Shown one piece after another: positions 44,498 through 53,959 of a stretch of DNA of 64,000 nt; position 1 is the first letter of the stretch; each line of letters begins with the position of its first letter. The notes under the pieces are model-generated. The model was not told where the DNA came from. It made no database searches and worked only from the letters and a program-made list of their open reading frames with translations. Source of the DNA: Chitinophagaceae bacterium (lineage in GTDB: Bacteria > Bacteroidota > Bacteroidia > Chitinophagales > Chitinophagaceae); NCBI GenBank assembly GCA_023957155.1, contig JAMLHK010000002.1:397260-461259 (forward strand), in the 5' to 3' direction. The translations under genes were made by a program, and so were the position numbers.

Positions 44498-46018
44498 CTA
44501 AATAGTATTCAGCATTTTCTGCGTTGCCTTAATGGCCGATACGGTCTGATCGCTATCTAATCCGCGTGTTTTAAATTCCCTGCTATGGTATCGCCAGGTT
44601 ATTATCGTTTCACACAAAGCATCACTTTTACCGCCCGGAGGTATCCGTACCATATAATCCGTTAGTTGTGGTAATTCCTCTTTTCGTTGCTTATATACTT
44701 TCTTCAGTGCATTCATGAATGCATCATACTGCCCATCGCCCTGTGCATGAACTTCATAAATATCTTCGTGTACATTAACTTTTATCGTTACGGAAGGACG
44801 CATGTTTTTGGAATGGGTAAGCACATAATTATCTATATGTACTTTGTCCTGGACCGTGTTGTCTAAAATATCAGAAATGATATAAGGCAGATCAGCCTGT
44901 GTTACTACTTCTTTCCTGTCGCCAAGCTCGGTAATCCGCTGGGTAACTTTTTTCAGGTCTTCATCGGCAAGCTGTATACCCAACTGTTGCAGGTTGTTTT
45001 CTATATTCGCCTTGCCGCTGGTTTTTCCCAGCGCGTATTTTCGCTGGCGCCCAAAGCGTTCCGGCATCAGGTCGCTGAAATACAATTTGTTTTTCTTGTC
45101 GCCATCGGCATGTATCCCCGCAGTTTGTGTAAATACATTTTCACCAACCACCGGCTTATTGTCCGGAACCCGGAACCCTGAAAAGGTTTCCACCAGCTTG
45201 CTCACTCCGTATAATGATTTCTCGGAAACCGATGTTTTAACTTCGGGCAGAAAATCATTCAGCACGGCAATTGCACTGGCAAGCGGAGCGTTCCCGGCTC
45301 TTTCTCCCATGCCATTTACCGTAAGGTGTAAACCCCTGATGCCGGCTTTGGCTGCTTCAAGTATATTAGCTGTTCCCAGGTCATAATCGTTGTGACCATG
45401 AAAATCGAAATGTATTTGCGGGTAACGTTGGGTAATGGAAGATATAAATGCAAATACTTCCGATGGCATCAGGATACCAAGGGTATCGGGAAGCATGATG
45501 CGTTTTACCGGTTGTTTAACTAAGAAGTCTAAGTACTGAAATACATAATCCGGTGAGTGGCGCATTCCGTTACTCCAGTCTTCCAGGTATACATTTACAT
45601 CAATTTTTTTCTTTTTAGCCAGGGCGATCACATTTGCAATATCCGCAAAATGCTGTTCGGGCTTTTTCTTCAATTGATGGATCAAATGATTGAGTGAGCC
45701 TTTGGTAAGCAGGTTCATTACCTGGGCCCCGGCTTTTTTCATCCATTCGATGGATACATTGCCATCAACAAAGGTGAGTACCTCCACTTTGTTCAGGAAT
45801 CCATTGGACTTTGCCCAGCTGGTAATTTTTTTTACGGCATCAAATTCTCCTTCCGACACACGGGCGGAAGCGATCTCTATACGATCCACTTTTACCTCCG
45901 TAAGCAGCAACTTGGCAATCGTTAATTTTTCCGAGGCAGAAAAAGATACACCACTGGTTTGTTCTCCATCCCGGAGCGTAGTATCCATTATTTCTATATA
46001 GCGTGGGCTTGACAGCAT
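44498..46018 (-). CDS. 2-isopropylmalate/citramalate synthase family protein
   Basis: A 506-residue enzyme of the DRE-TIM metallolyase family that condenses acetyl-CoA with a 2-oxoacid. Catalytic barrel: EIMDTTLRDGEQTSGVSF, the metal His pair in HFDFHGHNDYDLGTAN, and NGMGERAGNAPLA. A C-terminal regulatory (LeuA-dimer) domain follows. The signature GEQTSGVSF differs from classical LeuA (GEQ(S/A)PG), and this form in Bacteroidota could act on 2-oxoisovalerate (leucine) or pyruvate (citramalate, isoleucine). As the only synthase among leuC, leuD and leuB here, a LeuA role is favoured. It starts 13 bp after leuD. Confidence 0.85.
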   Translation of the reverse strand: MLSSPRYIEIMDTTLRDGEQTSGVSFSASEKLTIAKLLLTEVKVDRIEIASARVSEGEFDAVKKITSWAKSNGFLNKVEVLTFVDGNVSIEWMKKAGAQVMNLLTKGSLNHLIHQLKKKPEQHFADIANVIALAKKKKIDVNVYLEDWSNGMRHSPDYVFQYLDFLVKQPVKRIMLPDTLGILMPSEVFAFISSITQRYPQIHFDFHGHNDYDLGTANILEAAKAGIRGLHLTVNGMGERAGNAPLASAIAVLNDFLPEVKTSVSEKSLYGVSKLVETFSGFRVPDNKPVVGENVFTQTAGIHADGDKKNKLYFSDLMPERFGRQRKYALGKTSGKANIENNLQQLGIQLADEDLKKVTQRITELGDRKEVVTQADLPYIISDILDNTVQDKVHIDNYVLTHSKNMRPSVTIKVNVHEDIYEVHAQGDGQYDAFMNALKKVYKQRKEELPQLTDYMVRIPPGGKSDALCETIITWRYHSREFKTRGLDSDQTVSAIKATQKMLNTI

Positions 46019-46031
46019 TATGGATAATCTT

Positions 46032-46628
46032 TTAATATAAGCTTACGGTAGCGAAGGACCGGATATCTGCCTTCATAGACTGCAGGTAATCAATATCATC
46101 ATACCCGTTTAAGAGGTTGTTCTTTTTATAGCCGTTGATATCGAAAGATTCTTTTTCTTTTGTAGCCAGGATGGTAATGGTCTGTTCGGGAAGATTGACT
46201 TCTAATTCCGTTCCCGGATCGGATTCAATAGCCGTAAATATTTTATCCAGGAACATTTCGCTTACCTGAACAGGGAGAATACCCACATTGATCGCATTGT
46301 TTTTAAAGATATCGGCAAAAAAGCTGGATACCACACAGCGAAAGCCATAATCGTATATCGCCCAGGCGGCATGTTCCCGGCTGCTGCCACTGCCAAAGTT
46401 TTTGCCGCCAACCAGTATTTTACCTGAATATACGGGGTTATTGAGTATAAAATCTTTTTTAGGCGTATTATCATTATTGTAACGCCAGTCACGAAAAAGA
46501 TTATCTCCAAAACCTTTTCTTTCCGTTGCCTTTAAGAAACGGGCAGGAATGATCTGGTCGGTATCTACATTTTCAATGGGCATGGGTACTGCAGTGCTTC
46601 TCAGGATGTTAAAATTATCGTAAGACAT
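46032..46628 (-). CDS. leuD: 3-isopropylmalate dehydratase, small subunit
   Basis: A 198-residue subunit that carries the swivelling domain of isopropylmalate isomerase. Visible are [20 protein letters not shown], the substrate loop [18 protein letters not shown], and [18 protein letters not shown]. With LeuC it interconverts 2- and 3-isopropylmalate. It follows leuC by 30 bp and precedes the synthase gene by 13 bp. Confidence 0.96.
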   Translation of the reverse strand: MSYDNFNILRSTAVPMPIENVDTDQIIPARFLKATERKGFGDNLFRDWRYNNDNTPKKDFILNNPVYSGKILVGGKNFGSGSSREHAAWAIYDYGFRCVVSSFFADIFKNNAINVGILPVQVSEMFLDKIFTAIESDPGTELEVNLPEQTITILATKEKESFDINGYKKNNLLNGYDDIDYLQSMKADIRSFATVSLY

Positions 46629-46658
46629 GTATGATGTTGAGATTTTAAGTTTGAGATT

Positions 46659-48065
46659 TTAATTCATCAGTTCACGCGGGTCGGTCACCACGCCGGTAAT
46701 GGCGGCGGCGGCGGCTACCAGGGGGCTGGCCAACATCGTCCTGGCGCCGGGTCCCTGTCTTCCTTCAAAATTCCGGTTGCTGGTACTTACCGCGTATTTC
46801 CCGGCAGGGATCTTATCATCATTCATTGCCAGGCAGGCCGAACAACCGGGCTGACGCAACTGGAATCCTGCCTCCAGCAAAAGATCAAGTATACCTTCTT
46901 CGCGTATCTGCTGCTCCACTAAGTGAGAACCGGGAACGATCCAGGCGGTTACGTGATCGGCTTTTTTATGTCCTTTTATAATAGAAGCAAAGGCTCTGAA
47001 ATCTTCAATACGGCCGTTGGTACAACTGCCGATAAACACATAATCTACTTTTTTGCCCAACATCTTCTCCTTTTCGTGGAAACCCATATAGTTAAGCGAC
47101 TTTTCAAAGCTGGCTTTACCTCCACCCGCCTCATCAGCGGTAGGTATTTGCCTGGTGATCCCCATACCCATACCGGGGTTGGTGCCATACGTGATCATCG
47201 GCTCAATATCCTTTGCATCAAAGTGGTATTCTTTATCAAATACGGCATTTTCGTCCGTTTTCAGGGTTTTCCAGTAAGCCAGCGCCTTATCCCACGCTTC
47301 TCCTTCGGGGGCTTTCTCTTTTCCTTTGATATAGGAAAAAGTTTTTTCATCAGGTGCAATCATTCCGCCTCTTGCTCCCATTTCGATACTCATATTACAA
47401 ACCGTCATCCGGCCTTCCATACTCATATTCTCAAATACATCACCGGCATATTCCACAAAATAGCCGGTAGCGCCGGCCGCTGTCAGCCGGGAAATAATAT
47501 AAAGAATAACATCTTTGGGCGTGATCCCTTTACCCAGGCTGCCATTCACACTGATCCTCATTTTTTTAGCCTTGGGCTGCATAATACACTGGGAAGAAAG
47601 AACCATCTCTACCTCCGAAGTACCGATACCAAAAGCAATGCATCCAAAAGCCCCGTGCGTAGAAGTATGTGAATCACCGCAAACAATGGTCATACCCGGC
47701 TGGGTAATCCCGTTTTCCGGGCCCACCACATGTACTATACCGTTTTTCGGATTCCCCAATCCCCAATGTGAAATACCGTATTTACCCGAATTGGCTTCCA
47801 GCGCTTTCAACTGGTTGGCCGAAAGCGGGTCATTTACCGGTAAATGCTGGTTAAGCGTTGGGGTATTATGATCTGCAGTAGCAAAAGTCCTTTCCGGGAA
47901 TATGACGGAAAGCCCTCTTTTTTCCAGTCCTAAAAAAGCAACGGGACTGGTTACCTCGTGGATAAAATGGCGGTCAATAAAAAGTACATCAGGGCCATCT
48001 TCAATTTTTCTGACTACGTGAGCATTCCACACTTTATCAAACAATGTTGTAGGATTATTACTCAT
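46659..48065 (-). CDS. leuC: 3-isopropylmalate dehydratase, large subunit
   Basis: A 468-residue aconitase-superfamily subunit with a [4Fe-4S] cluster. The cluster Cys residues lie in [17 protein letters not shown] and in [14 protein letters not shown] (CxxC). [14 protein letters not shown] is the substrate-binding signature. First gene of the leucine operon. Upstream at 48092-48099 the minus strand has GAAATTTG, one mismatch from the -7 consensus. No leader peptide with Leu codons or T-box is apparent. Confidence 0.96.
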   Translation of the reverse strand: MSNNPTTLFDKVWNAHVVRKIEDGPDVLFIDRHFIHEVTSPVAFLGLEKRGLSVIFPERTFATADHNTPTLNQHLPVNDPLSANQLKALEANSGKYGISHWGLGNPKNGIVHVVGPENGITQPGMTIVCGDSHTSTHGAFGCIAFGIGTSEVEMVLSSQCIMQPKAKKMRISVNGSLGKGITPKDVILYIISRLTAAGATGYFVEYAGDVFENMSMEGRMTVCNMSIEMGARGGMIAPDEKTFSYIKGKEKAPEGEAWDKALAYWKTLKTDENAVFDKEYHFDAKDIEPMITYGTNPGMGMGITRQIPTADEAGGGKASFEKSLNYMGFHEKEKMLGKKVDYVFIGSCTNGRIEDFRAFASIIKGHKKADHVTAWIVPGSHLVEQQIREEGILDLLLEAGFQLRQPGCSACLAMNDDKIPAGKYAVSTSNRNFEGRQGPGARTMLASPLVAAAAAITGVVTDPRELMN

Positions 48066-48428
48066 TTTTTACAAGTTTTAGAGAAGAGCCGCAAATTTCT
48101 TAAATAATAACCAGATAATAAGGATTTACCCGGTTTAAATTTAAATCTTTTACTATTTGCAGAACAAGCTCTTTCCGCCGGCCACTAAGCTTAGGCTGCT
48201 CTCTTTATCGGCAGACAACAATCCCATATATTAATAGTTTCTTAAATGTTACGCTGTTTCTTTACTATTCCGGTTGATCTAATTGAGCCTTACTCCCGGT
48301 CAAATTGTCTTTCAGCATCGGGCTGCCCAATTTCCTGAAGATTTTTTTACATCCGGCTGTTGACCATTCTTCCGATGGCCCGATATGTATGTATGGAATT
48401 ACTTTTTCGTATTACAAAAAACAGCGTT
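48066..48428. other. 363-bp divergent region with the leuC promoter
   Basis: It contains the -7-like box for leuC (48092-48099, minus strand) and, on the plus strand, TTACTTTTTCG about 27 bp before the lipoprotein start. No gene or attenuator structure recognised. Confidence 0.4.
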
Positions 48429-48869
48429 ATGCACAAAACGATCATTTTAGCCCTGGTACTGTTAGTTAGCCTGCTTCCGGCTTGTAAGAAACAAAAAGCT
48501 CTGGAAAAACCCGGTAACAAAGAGACAAAGATCGGCACTGTGGATCTTTCCTTCTCACCATCTGCCACTGTTTATGGGGTTGACCTTACATTTAAAGTAA
48601 AATTCGAGGACATCGGTCAGGGCAATAAGGCAGTTGATGAATATGGTATTGTATATTTAGCATGGATTTCCAACCTGAGCAATAAGATTCCGGTAAAAGG
48701 AACAGGAACTCTCGTTCTTTTCACTGATACACCGGCAGCAGGAAAGACCATCGAGAAGAAAGTTACGCTTACTTACGAGCAGTTCAATGATGCCAACTAC
48801 CGGGCTTTTGTCAAACTGAAAGACGGTACTTATATCTATGGAGAAGTGAAATATTTTGGGGTTTCATAA
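48429..48869 (+). CDS. small lipoprotein of unknown function
   Basis: A 146-residue lipoprotein with lipobox SLLPAC (lipid-Cys19). The mature part is one small beta-sandwich-like domain (VYGVDLTFKVKFEDIG; GTGTLVLFTDTPAAGK; RAFVKLKDGTYIYGEVKYF). No family recognised. I chose the ATG at 48429, which puts the charged n-region and hydrophobic core at the normal distance; the longer frame from 48360 does not look like a signal peptide. Confidence 0.6.
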   Translation: MHKTIILALVLLVSLLPACKKQKALEKPGNKETKIGTVDLSFSPSATVYGVDLTFKVKFEDIGQGNKAVDEYGIVYLAWISNLSNKIPVKGTGTLVLFTDTPAAGKTIEKKVTLTYEQFNDANYRAFVKLKDGTYIYGEVKYFGVS

Positions 48870-49058
48870 CGGGCATATCTTCCTGGTATCAGATACCATC
48901 AAATAACAGGAATACAGGATAAAAATAAATTTATGCTGCCTCACCGGGATATTCAATCGCAGAAATATATGCGTTGGTGACACGCTTAAATGACACATCG
49001 TATATTTAAAAAATTTTTATGGAAGTTTTGAGTATTTGCATCATTTCTTAAAACGACA

Positions 49059-50195
49059 ATGAAAAGAGCATTACTTTTTATCTTTATTCTTTGTGTTGCA
49101 ACTCATTTATTCTCACAAAAGAACTCCAATAGCAATTTTAATTTTAAGGGCAAGGTTATTGGACAAGATAGTGGTTTTATTCACCTTGCCTACTTTGATA
49201 GTTTAAAGAACTACATTAATGATAGTTGTTCTTTGAATCATGGAAGATTTCAATTTAAAGGAATTATTAAAGGCGCAACTGTAGCGACATTCTACGGAAA
49301 TAGAAAATCAAGAAGTGTTGACGACCCAAATTGGACTGAAATATTTTTAGAACCCGGGAACATAAAAGCTACATTTAAAGTTAACGAATTTAAAAATGCA
49401 AAAATTATCGGATCTAAGTCTCAAAATGACTTTGAGAATTTTAATAATAGAGTTGGCAGCGTGAACGCTAAGTGGAAAAACACCTTTGACGAATTGGATG
49501 AAGCTAAAAGCAAAAATGATATAGGTAAAATTCAAAAAATATACGATGAACAACTTCCACAATATCGAAATCAGAGAAGTAGAGTTGCTTTAAATTTCAT
49601 AAAGGAGTTTCCCAACTCTGATATAAGCGCTTATCTGCTCTTTAATGAAATAAATTTAAGTTTAGACTCATTAAAAACATACTACTCCTTATTAGCTACT
49701 TCAGTTCAGCAGTCTTTTTATGGAAGTAATATTGATAGTTCTATTGTTAGGCAGGAAAAATTACAAATTGGAATGCCTGCGCCAGATTTCAACCAGATTG
49801 ATTTGAATGGAAATCAAATTTCGTTAAAGAAATTTAGAGGTAAATATATATTGTTGGATTTTTGGGCTTCATGGTGTCTTCCGTGCAGAGAAGAACATCC
49901 TTATTTAAAAAAAGCGTATGCTAAATATCATGATAAGGGTTTTGAAATAATTGGTTTTTCTCTGGACGGGCCAGAAAATAAAACTGCCTGGAGGGAAGCT
50001 GTTAAAAAAGATGATTTGCAATGGGTACAATTATGTGACTTTAAGGTGTGGAATAGTGATTTGATAATTGAGTATAATTATCTTGGAGGTAAAGGAATAC
50101 CAGCGAACTTTTTAATTAATCCGGAAGGTAAAATAATTGCAAAGGACTTGCGTGGAGACGATGTAGAAAAAGAACTAAGTGGATTAATAAAGTGA
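49059..50195 (+). CDS. TlpA/ResA-like thioredoxin protein with DUF4369-like N-terminus (CLPC)
   Basis: A 378-residue exported protein: signal peptide (LLFIFILCVATHLFSQ), an N-terminal beta domain (FNFKGKVIGQDSGFIHLAYF), a Lys/Asn-rich helical middle, and a C-terminal thioredoxin domain with ILLDFWASWCLPCREEHPYL (CLPC), IIGFSLDGPENKTAWREAV and the cis-Pro GIPANFLINPEG. It has the same design as the lipoprotein at 39.7 kb but is not lipidated and is much more AT-rich. It ends at a bidirectional terminator at 50216. Confidence 0.85.
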   Translation: MKRALLFIFILCVATHLFSQKNSNSNFNFKGKVIGQDSGFIHLAYFDSLKNYINDSCSLNHGRFQFKGIIKGATVATFYGNRKSRSVDDPNWTEIFLEPGNIKATFKVNEFKNAKIIGSKSQNDFENFNNRVGSVNAKWKNTFDELDEAKSKNDIGKIQKIYDEQLPQYRNQRSRVALNFIKEFPNSDISAYLLFNEINLSLDSLKTYYSLLATSVQQSFYGSNIDSSIVRQEKLQIGMPAPDFNQIDLNGNQISLKKFRGKYILLDFWASWCLPCREEHPYLKKAYAKYHDKGFEIIGFSLDGPENKTAWREAVKKDDLQWVQLCDFKVWNSDLIIEYNYLGGKGIPANFLINPEGKIIAKDLRGDDVEKELSGLIK

Positions 50196-50215
50196 TAAGA
50201 AAAGGCCTGATGTTT

Positions 50216-50252
50216 AAAGCTCAATCCCAATAACCATCGGGATTGAGCTTTT
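50216..50252. terminator. bidirectional Rho-independent terminator
   Basis: A 13-bp perfect stem AAAGCTCAATCCC / GGGATTGAGCTTT with a 10-nt loop, A/T-rich on both sides. It lies between two convergent genes, the thioredoxin-like protein and the SH3 protein. Confidence 0.85.
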
Positions 50253-50363
50253 GTAATAAATTCAACTGACGGGATGCTATTGCCGCCACATTGCAAATGC
50301 CTGATCCGTTGGACGCTCCCGGTGAGGTGCATACCGGAAATTGCAGTACAATTTCCTGCGTTA

Positions 50364-50777
50364 TTATTCCAATGGCGTTAAATACTGTGCATACGCATAT
50401 CCTTCTTTTCCTCCATCTGTCCTGATCAGCCACCACTGGTCGTTTGCCTTACTGACAAGGGTCACTATTTCATGATGTGCCGCTTTACCCACGATGGGCT
50501 GATCGGTACCGGGACCCTTACGGATATTCAGGTTAGACGTTTCAGTGGTTACTTTAGCCCGGGCTCCGGCTACAGCAGTAGCCACATTTACATTCAAGAC
50601 TACATCGCCCGATAAAAAATTAGGGTCAATTTGTCCATAGATATCCCATAACTGGTCTTTTATACTGCCGGAAGCAGCTGTTCCGTCAATATACAAAACA
50701 CCATCCTGCTCTCTTACCTGTGCGCCGGCAGCTGTTGCAGCGTCTACTAATTGCTTATACTTATCCTGTAGTGCCAT
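50364..50777 (-). CDS. BON-like plus bacterial SH3 domain protein
   Basis: A 137-residue protein without a signal peptide. Residues ~1-65 look like a BON-type domain (YKQLVDAATAAGAQV, LYIDGTAASGSIKDQL), and ~75-137 are an SH3b domain (SNLNIRKGPGTDQPIVGKA; DQWWLIRTDGGKEGYAYAQY). The layout is like the LysM/BON potassium-binding protein family, with SH3 in place of LysM. It is encoded 20 bp after the lipoprotein with two BON domains, likely one operon. Cellular location unknown. Confidence 0.7.
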   Translation of the reverse strand: MALQDKYKQLVDAATAAGAQVREQDGVLYIDGTAASGSIKDQLWDIYGQIDPNFLSGDVVLNVNVATAVAGARAKVTTETSNLNIRKGPGTDQPIVGKAAHHEIVTLVSKANDQWWLIRTDGGKEGYAYAQYLTPLE

Positions 50778-50797
50778 AATAATATATCTTTTTCAGG

Positions 50798-51280
50798 TTA
50801 TTTAATTGTCAGTGCACTTGCATCTACCTTTTTAGGCTTTAATCCATCCAGCGCCATTTTGATCTTTTTCCAATTAGCCGCAGTGGCTTCGCCTGTAACG
50901 GTAATTACCCCATCGCTGGCCGTAGCTTTCACCGAAGGAAAATCCTTAAGTACATCAGCAATGCCTTTTGTCAGCGGATCATCTGCGGCAATTTCAACCG
51001 GTGCCGGGGGGGGCGGTGGTGCGATCGTCATATTATTGATAACCTGCTTTACCCCTTCCATACCTTTAACCGCAGATTCGATGTTGGTTTTGTCAGCTTC
51101 ATCTTTTGCTTCACCGCTAAGGGTAACTACCCCTTTTTTTGCAGTAGCCACAATATGTGAAAGAGTCGGATTGGATTGGATTTTTGCCTCTATATCCTGG
51201 TCGCTGATCTTAGGCTTGCAGGAGAAGAGCCAGATACCCGCAAAAGCGGTAATAAGAAAATAAGAAAGCGTTCTTTTCAT
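50798..51280 (-). CDS. lipoprotein with two BON domains
   Basis: A 160-residue lipoprotein; lipobox GIWLFSC gives lipid-Cys21. Two BON domains (about 25-88 and 98-160) are separated by a Pro-rich linker (IAPPPPPAPVE): IVATAKKGVVTLSGEAKDEA and VKATASDGVITVTGEATAAN show the paired family strand. BON domains bind phospholipid and maintain the envelope (OsmY, DolP). It is upstream of, and probably co-transcribed with, the BON/SH3 gene. Confidence 0.85.
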   Translation of the reverse strand: MKRTLSYFLITAFAGIWLFSCKPKISDQDIEAKIQSNPTLSHIVATAKKGVVTLSGEAKDEADKTNIESAVKGMEGVKQVINNMTIAPPPPPAPVEIAADDPLTKGIADVLKDFPSVKATASDGVITVTGEATAANWKKIKMALDGLKPKKVDASALTIK

Positions 51281-51412
51281 ACAAAATGCTGTTTTTAGGT
51301 TAATAAAAAATAAGCCGGGTTTTCACCTGTCGGGACCCGGACCGGATATAAAGGTTATGAATTTTATTCATACCAGGAAATTACTTTGATAAGACAAGAA
51401 TCGTGCTCATTT

Positions 51413-52321
51413 CTAAACAAGGTAGGTTGTGCCTTCAAGTGCCAGGTCAGTTTCCGGGAAGATCTCCCGTGCTTCCGTAATAAAATCTTCCAGTGTTTCG
51501 TACCGGCTGCTGAAATGACCAATGATCAGGCGGCGGGCATTGGCCTTCAGGGCTATAGTTGCAGCCTGTTTGCTGGTAGAATGCATACGGCTCATGGCTT
51601 TTTCCCGCTGGTCGTCTAAGTAGGTGGCTTCGTGGTATAAAAGGGAGACATTACGACATTTTTCCGCAATGCGTTCATCAAATACCGTATCTGCGCAAAA
51701 GGCATATCCGGAAGGTGGCTGAGGCGGTTTGGTCAGCCATTCATTTTTAATTATTTCTCCATTCTCCGCTATATAGTCTTCCCCTTCTTTAAGGCGATGA
51801 TAGTAGCTTAAAGGTATCCCGTACTGTTGCAATTTCTGATTATCCAGCTTAAAGGGCTTCTCCTTCTCTTTAAATAAAAAGCCCCAGCAGGGAACGCGAT
51901 GATTTACCGCGAAGCAGCTGACGGTTATTTTCTTTTCGTCTACCAGTACGCCTTCGTTTTCAATGGGAACAAAATGGAGCATATAAGGTAATACCGTGTG
52001 GGAAGCCTGCAACTGCATCTCAATGATCTCTTTAAGTAAAGGAGGAGAAAATATCCAGAGGTCTTCTGTCCGGCCGTTTAGTCCGAAACCGGTGAGTAAC
52101 CCCGGTAATCCAAAATAGTGATCGCCGTGCAGGTGGGAAATAAAAATATACCTGATCCGGTTGCGCCGGATCTTGTAGCGGGTCATCTGGATTTGTGTAG
52201 CCTCGCCGCAATCTACCAGAAAAAGATGCTCATCATAATAGACTACCTGTGCAGTGGGATGCCTGTTGTGCATGGGAAGCGCTGAATTATTACCCAGGAT
52301 GGTTACTGCAAACACATTCAT
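51413..52321 (-). CDS. rnz: ribonuclease Z
   Basis: A 302-residue metallo-beta-lactamase-fold nuclease that matures tRNA 3' ends. Motifs: FISHLHGDHYFGLPG (zinc His cluster HxHxDH), VDCGEATQIQMTRY, the His in FAVNHRVPCWGF, FCADTVFDE, YHEATYLDDQREKA and LIIGHFSSRY. Length and motif order are normal for the short RNase Z form. It follows the 52354 gene by 32 bp on the same strand. Confidence 0.93.
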   Translation of the reverse strand: MNVFAVTILGNNSALPMHNRHPTAQVVYYDEHLFLVDCGEATQIQMTRYKIRRNRIRYIFISHLHGDHYFGLPGLLTGFGLNGRTEDLWIFSPPLLKEIIEMQLQASHTVLPYMLHFVPIENEGVLVDEKKITVSCFAVNHRVPCWGFLFKEKEKPFKLDNQKLQQYGIPLSYYHRLKEGEDYIAENGEIIKNEWLTKPPQPPSGYAFCADTVFDERIAEKCRNVSLLYHEATYLDDQREKAMSRMHSTSKQAATIALKANARRLIIGHFSSRYETLEDFITEAREIFPETDLALEGTTYLV

Positions 52322-52353
52322 GAATTAAGAGATGAAAAAGTAGTGCATTTATT

Positions 52354-53301
52354 TTAATTATCGAAATCGAACAGCGTTGCGGTGAAAACACCGTTTTCCC
52401 TTTTTTTGAAAATTACATCCCAGTCGCCGGTATAACGTAACAGCCTGGGTACAAGATAGCCGTTAGCCTTTGTCATTTCCACCTGCATCTGTACGTCAAA
52501 GTCGTATACGCCCGCTTTATAGCTCATGGAATAATTCCTGGCTATTACTTCAAACGAATGAATACTGAACCATGTTGTCATTTCATCAATTACCACCCGG
52601 TTTTTTTGCGTACCCTTTAATCCTTCTTTTGCTTTTATGATGAATACATAGCAAAGCTCACCGAGGTGCTCCTGCATATCAAGGTGATAATCGTACAAAG
52701 GAGCCATGTCTTCTTCAAATATGGCCGTTTTACCACCAATGAACGGAAGTCCGGGTATAGCTTTACCCGGGTTAAAGAAAAGCATTTTTAATTGTTCTTT
52801 GTGCCTGGCGATTCCCGATTTACCTTTCAGGCTGATCTCCGCTCCTTTTACGATATTGGTCTCCCCGCATATTGTATCAGGTGCAAAAAAAAGACTGCTG
52901 TATAATTCAGGGGTATAGTAATTGTAATGGTGATCTCTGTCATACATATTCCCGGTAACCTCTTCGTGTACTACACGGGTATGACGACAGCCCTTATCTG
53001 CCCATTGGATTGTTTTACTGTATAAGGAAGCTTTCGCCTTTCCTTTTTTATCAAACATCCGGATGTCGTTCAGCGAAGTATAGCCCAGGATACGCAGATT
53101 ACGGAATGCTTTGTAAAAGGAGGTATCGTTTTTTACTCTTTCAATGAAGGAAGGGATATTTATATTATTGCGGATAATGACTTCCGACAGCGTTATTACT
53201 TTCCGATCCACAATCACCGTATCTTCCTGTTGGGCACACAGTAAGGTGGGGAATATAAATAACAACAGGATATTCGTAATATGCGGGTATCTATCTTGCA
53301 A
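52354..53301 (-). CDS. exported protein of unknown function
   Basis: A 315-residue protein with a signal peptide (ITNILLLFIFPTLLCAQ). No known domain recognised. The mature part is mixed, with strands rich in Tyr and Phe near the end (HSFEVIARNYSMSYKAGVYD; NGYLVPRLLRYTGDWDVIF), much like Bacteroidota outer-membrane-assembly proteins without the carboxypeptidase-like domain. It overlaps the end of def by 11 bp, so it is translated from the same message, and precedes rnz. Confidence 0.6.
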   Translation of the reverse strand: MQDRYPHITNILLLFIFPTLLCAQQEDTVIVDRKVITLSEVIIRNNINIPSFIERVKNDTSFYKAFRNLRILGYTSLNDIRMFDKKGKAKASLYSKTIQWADKGCRHTRVVHEEVTGNMYDRDHHYNYYTPELYSSLFFAPDTICGETNIVKGAEISLKGKSGIARHKEQLKMLFFNPGKAIPGLPFIGGKTAIFEEDMAPLYDYHLDMQEHLGELCYVFIIKAKEGLKGTQKNRVVIDEMTTWFSIHSFEVIARNYSMSYKAGVYDFDVQMQVEMTKANGYLVPRLLRYTGDWDVIFKKRENGVFTATLFDFDN

Positions 53302-53869
53302 AAGACATCTTATAATCTACGTTTACCTTCCCTTTCGAAATATCTTCTAATTTTCCTTTCAATAACCTGCGCTTCAAAGGCTTGAGGTGATCAATGAACA
53401 GCTTACCTTCAATATGGTCGTATTCATGGAGCAGCACCCGGGCTGTAATGCCGTTAAATGTTGTTGTATGAGGTTGAAACTGTTCGTCCATATAAGAAAT
53501 GGTTACTACTTCGTTCCGGTAAATATCTTCTCTTATTTTAGGTATACTGAGGCAGCCTTCATTGTAGGCCCATTCTTTACCATCCAATTCTTTAATATGG
53601 GCATTAATGAACACCTGCCTGATTCCCGGTGCGTCCGGGTATTTTGCTTTTTCGTCTTCATCCATACCCGAAAAGATCTGGGTACTGTCCACAATAAAAA
53701 GCCGGATATCCCGGTTGATCTGGGGTGCAGCAAGTCCTACCCCGTTAGATGCGTACATGGTTTCCCACATATCCGCTATCAGCTTATCCAGTTGGGGATA
53801 GTCCGGCTGGATTTCCGTGCATATTTTTCTCAGTACCGGTGCGCCATACGCTATAATAGGTAAAATCAT
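53291..53869 (-). CDS. def: peptide deformylase
   Basis: A 192-residue iron metalloenzyme that removes the formyl group from new proteins. All three motifs are present: NGVGLAAPQI, NEGCLSIPKI with the metal Cys, and LLHEYDHIEGKLF with the two metal His residues. The usual HEFDH is HEYDH, a common variant in Bacteroidota. It overlaps the downstream exported-protein gene by 11 bp. Confidence 0.95.
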   Translation of the reverse strand: MILPIIAYGAPVLRKICTEIQPDYPQLDKLIADMWETMYASNGVGLAAPQINRDIRLFIVDSTQIFSGMDEDEKAKYPDAPGIRQVFINAHIKELDGKEWAYNEGCLSIPKIREDIYRNEVVTISYMDEQFQPHTTTFNGITARVLLHEYDHIEGKLFIDHLKPLKRRLLKGKLEDISKGKVNVDYKMSFAR

Positions 53870-53905
53870 CAGGTTTACTTATAAAGTCATATATTTTTAT
53901 GGCTG

Positions 53906-53913
53906 CAAATTTA
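53906..53913 (-). promoter_or_regulatory. -7 box for def
   Basis: On the minus strand TAAATTTG, an exact TAnnTTTG match, about 37 bp ahead of the def ATG. No clear -33 box. Confidence 0.4.
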
Positions 53914-53959
53914 GCTGAATTTCGTCATATTAAGCCTCCCGGGAGAGTCCTATCCGGGG

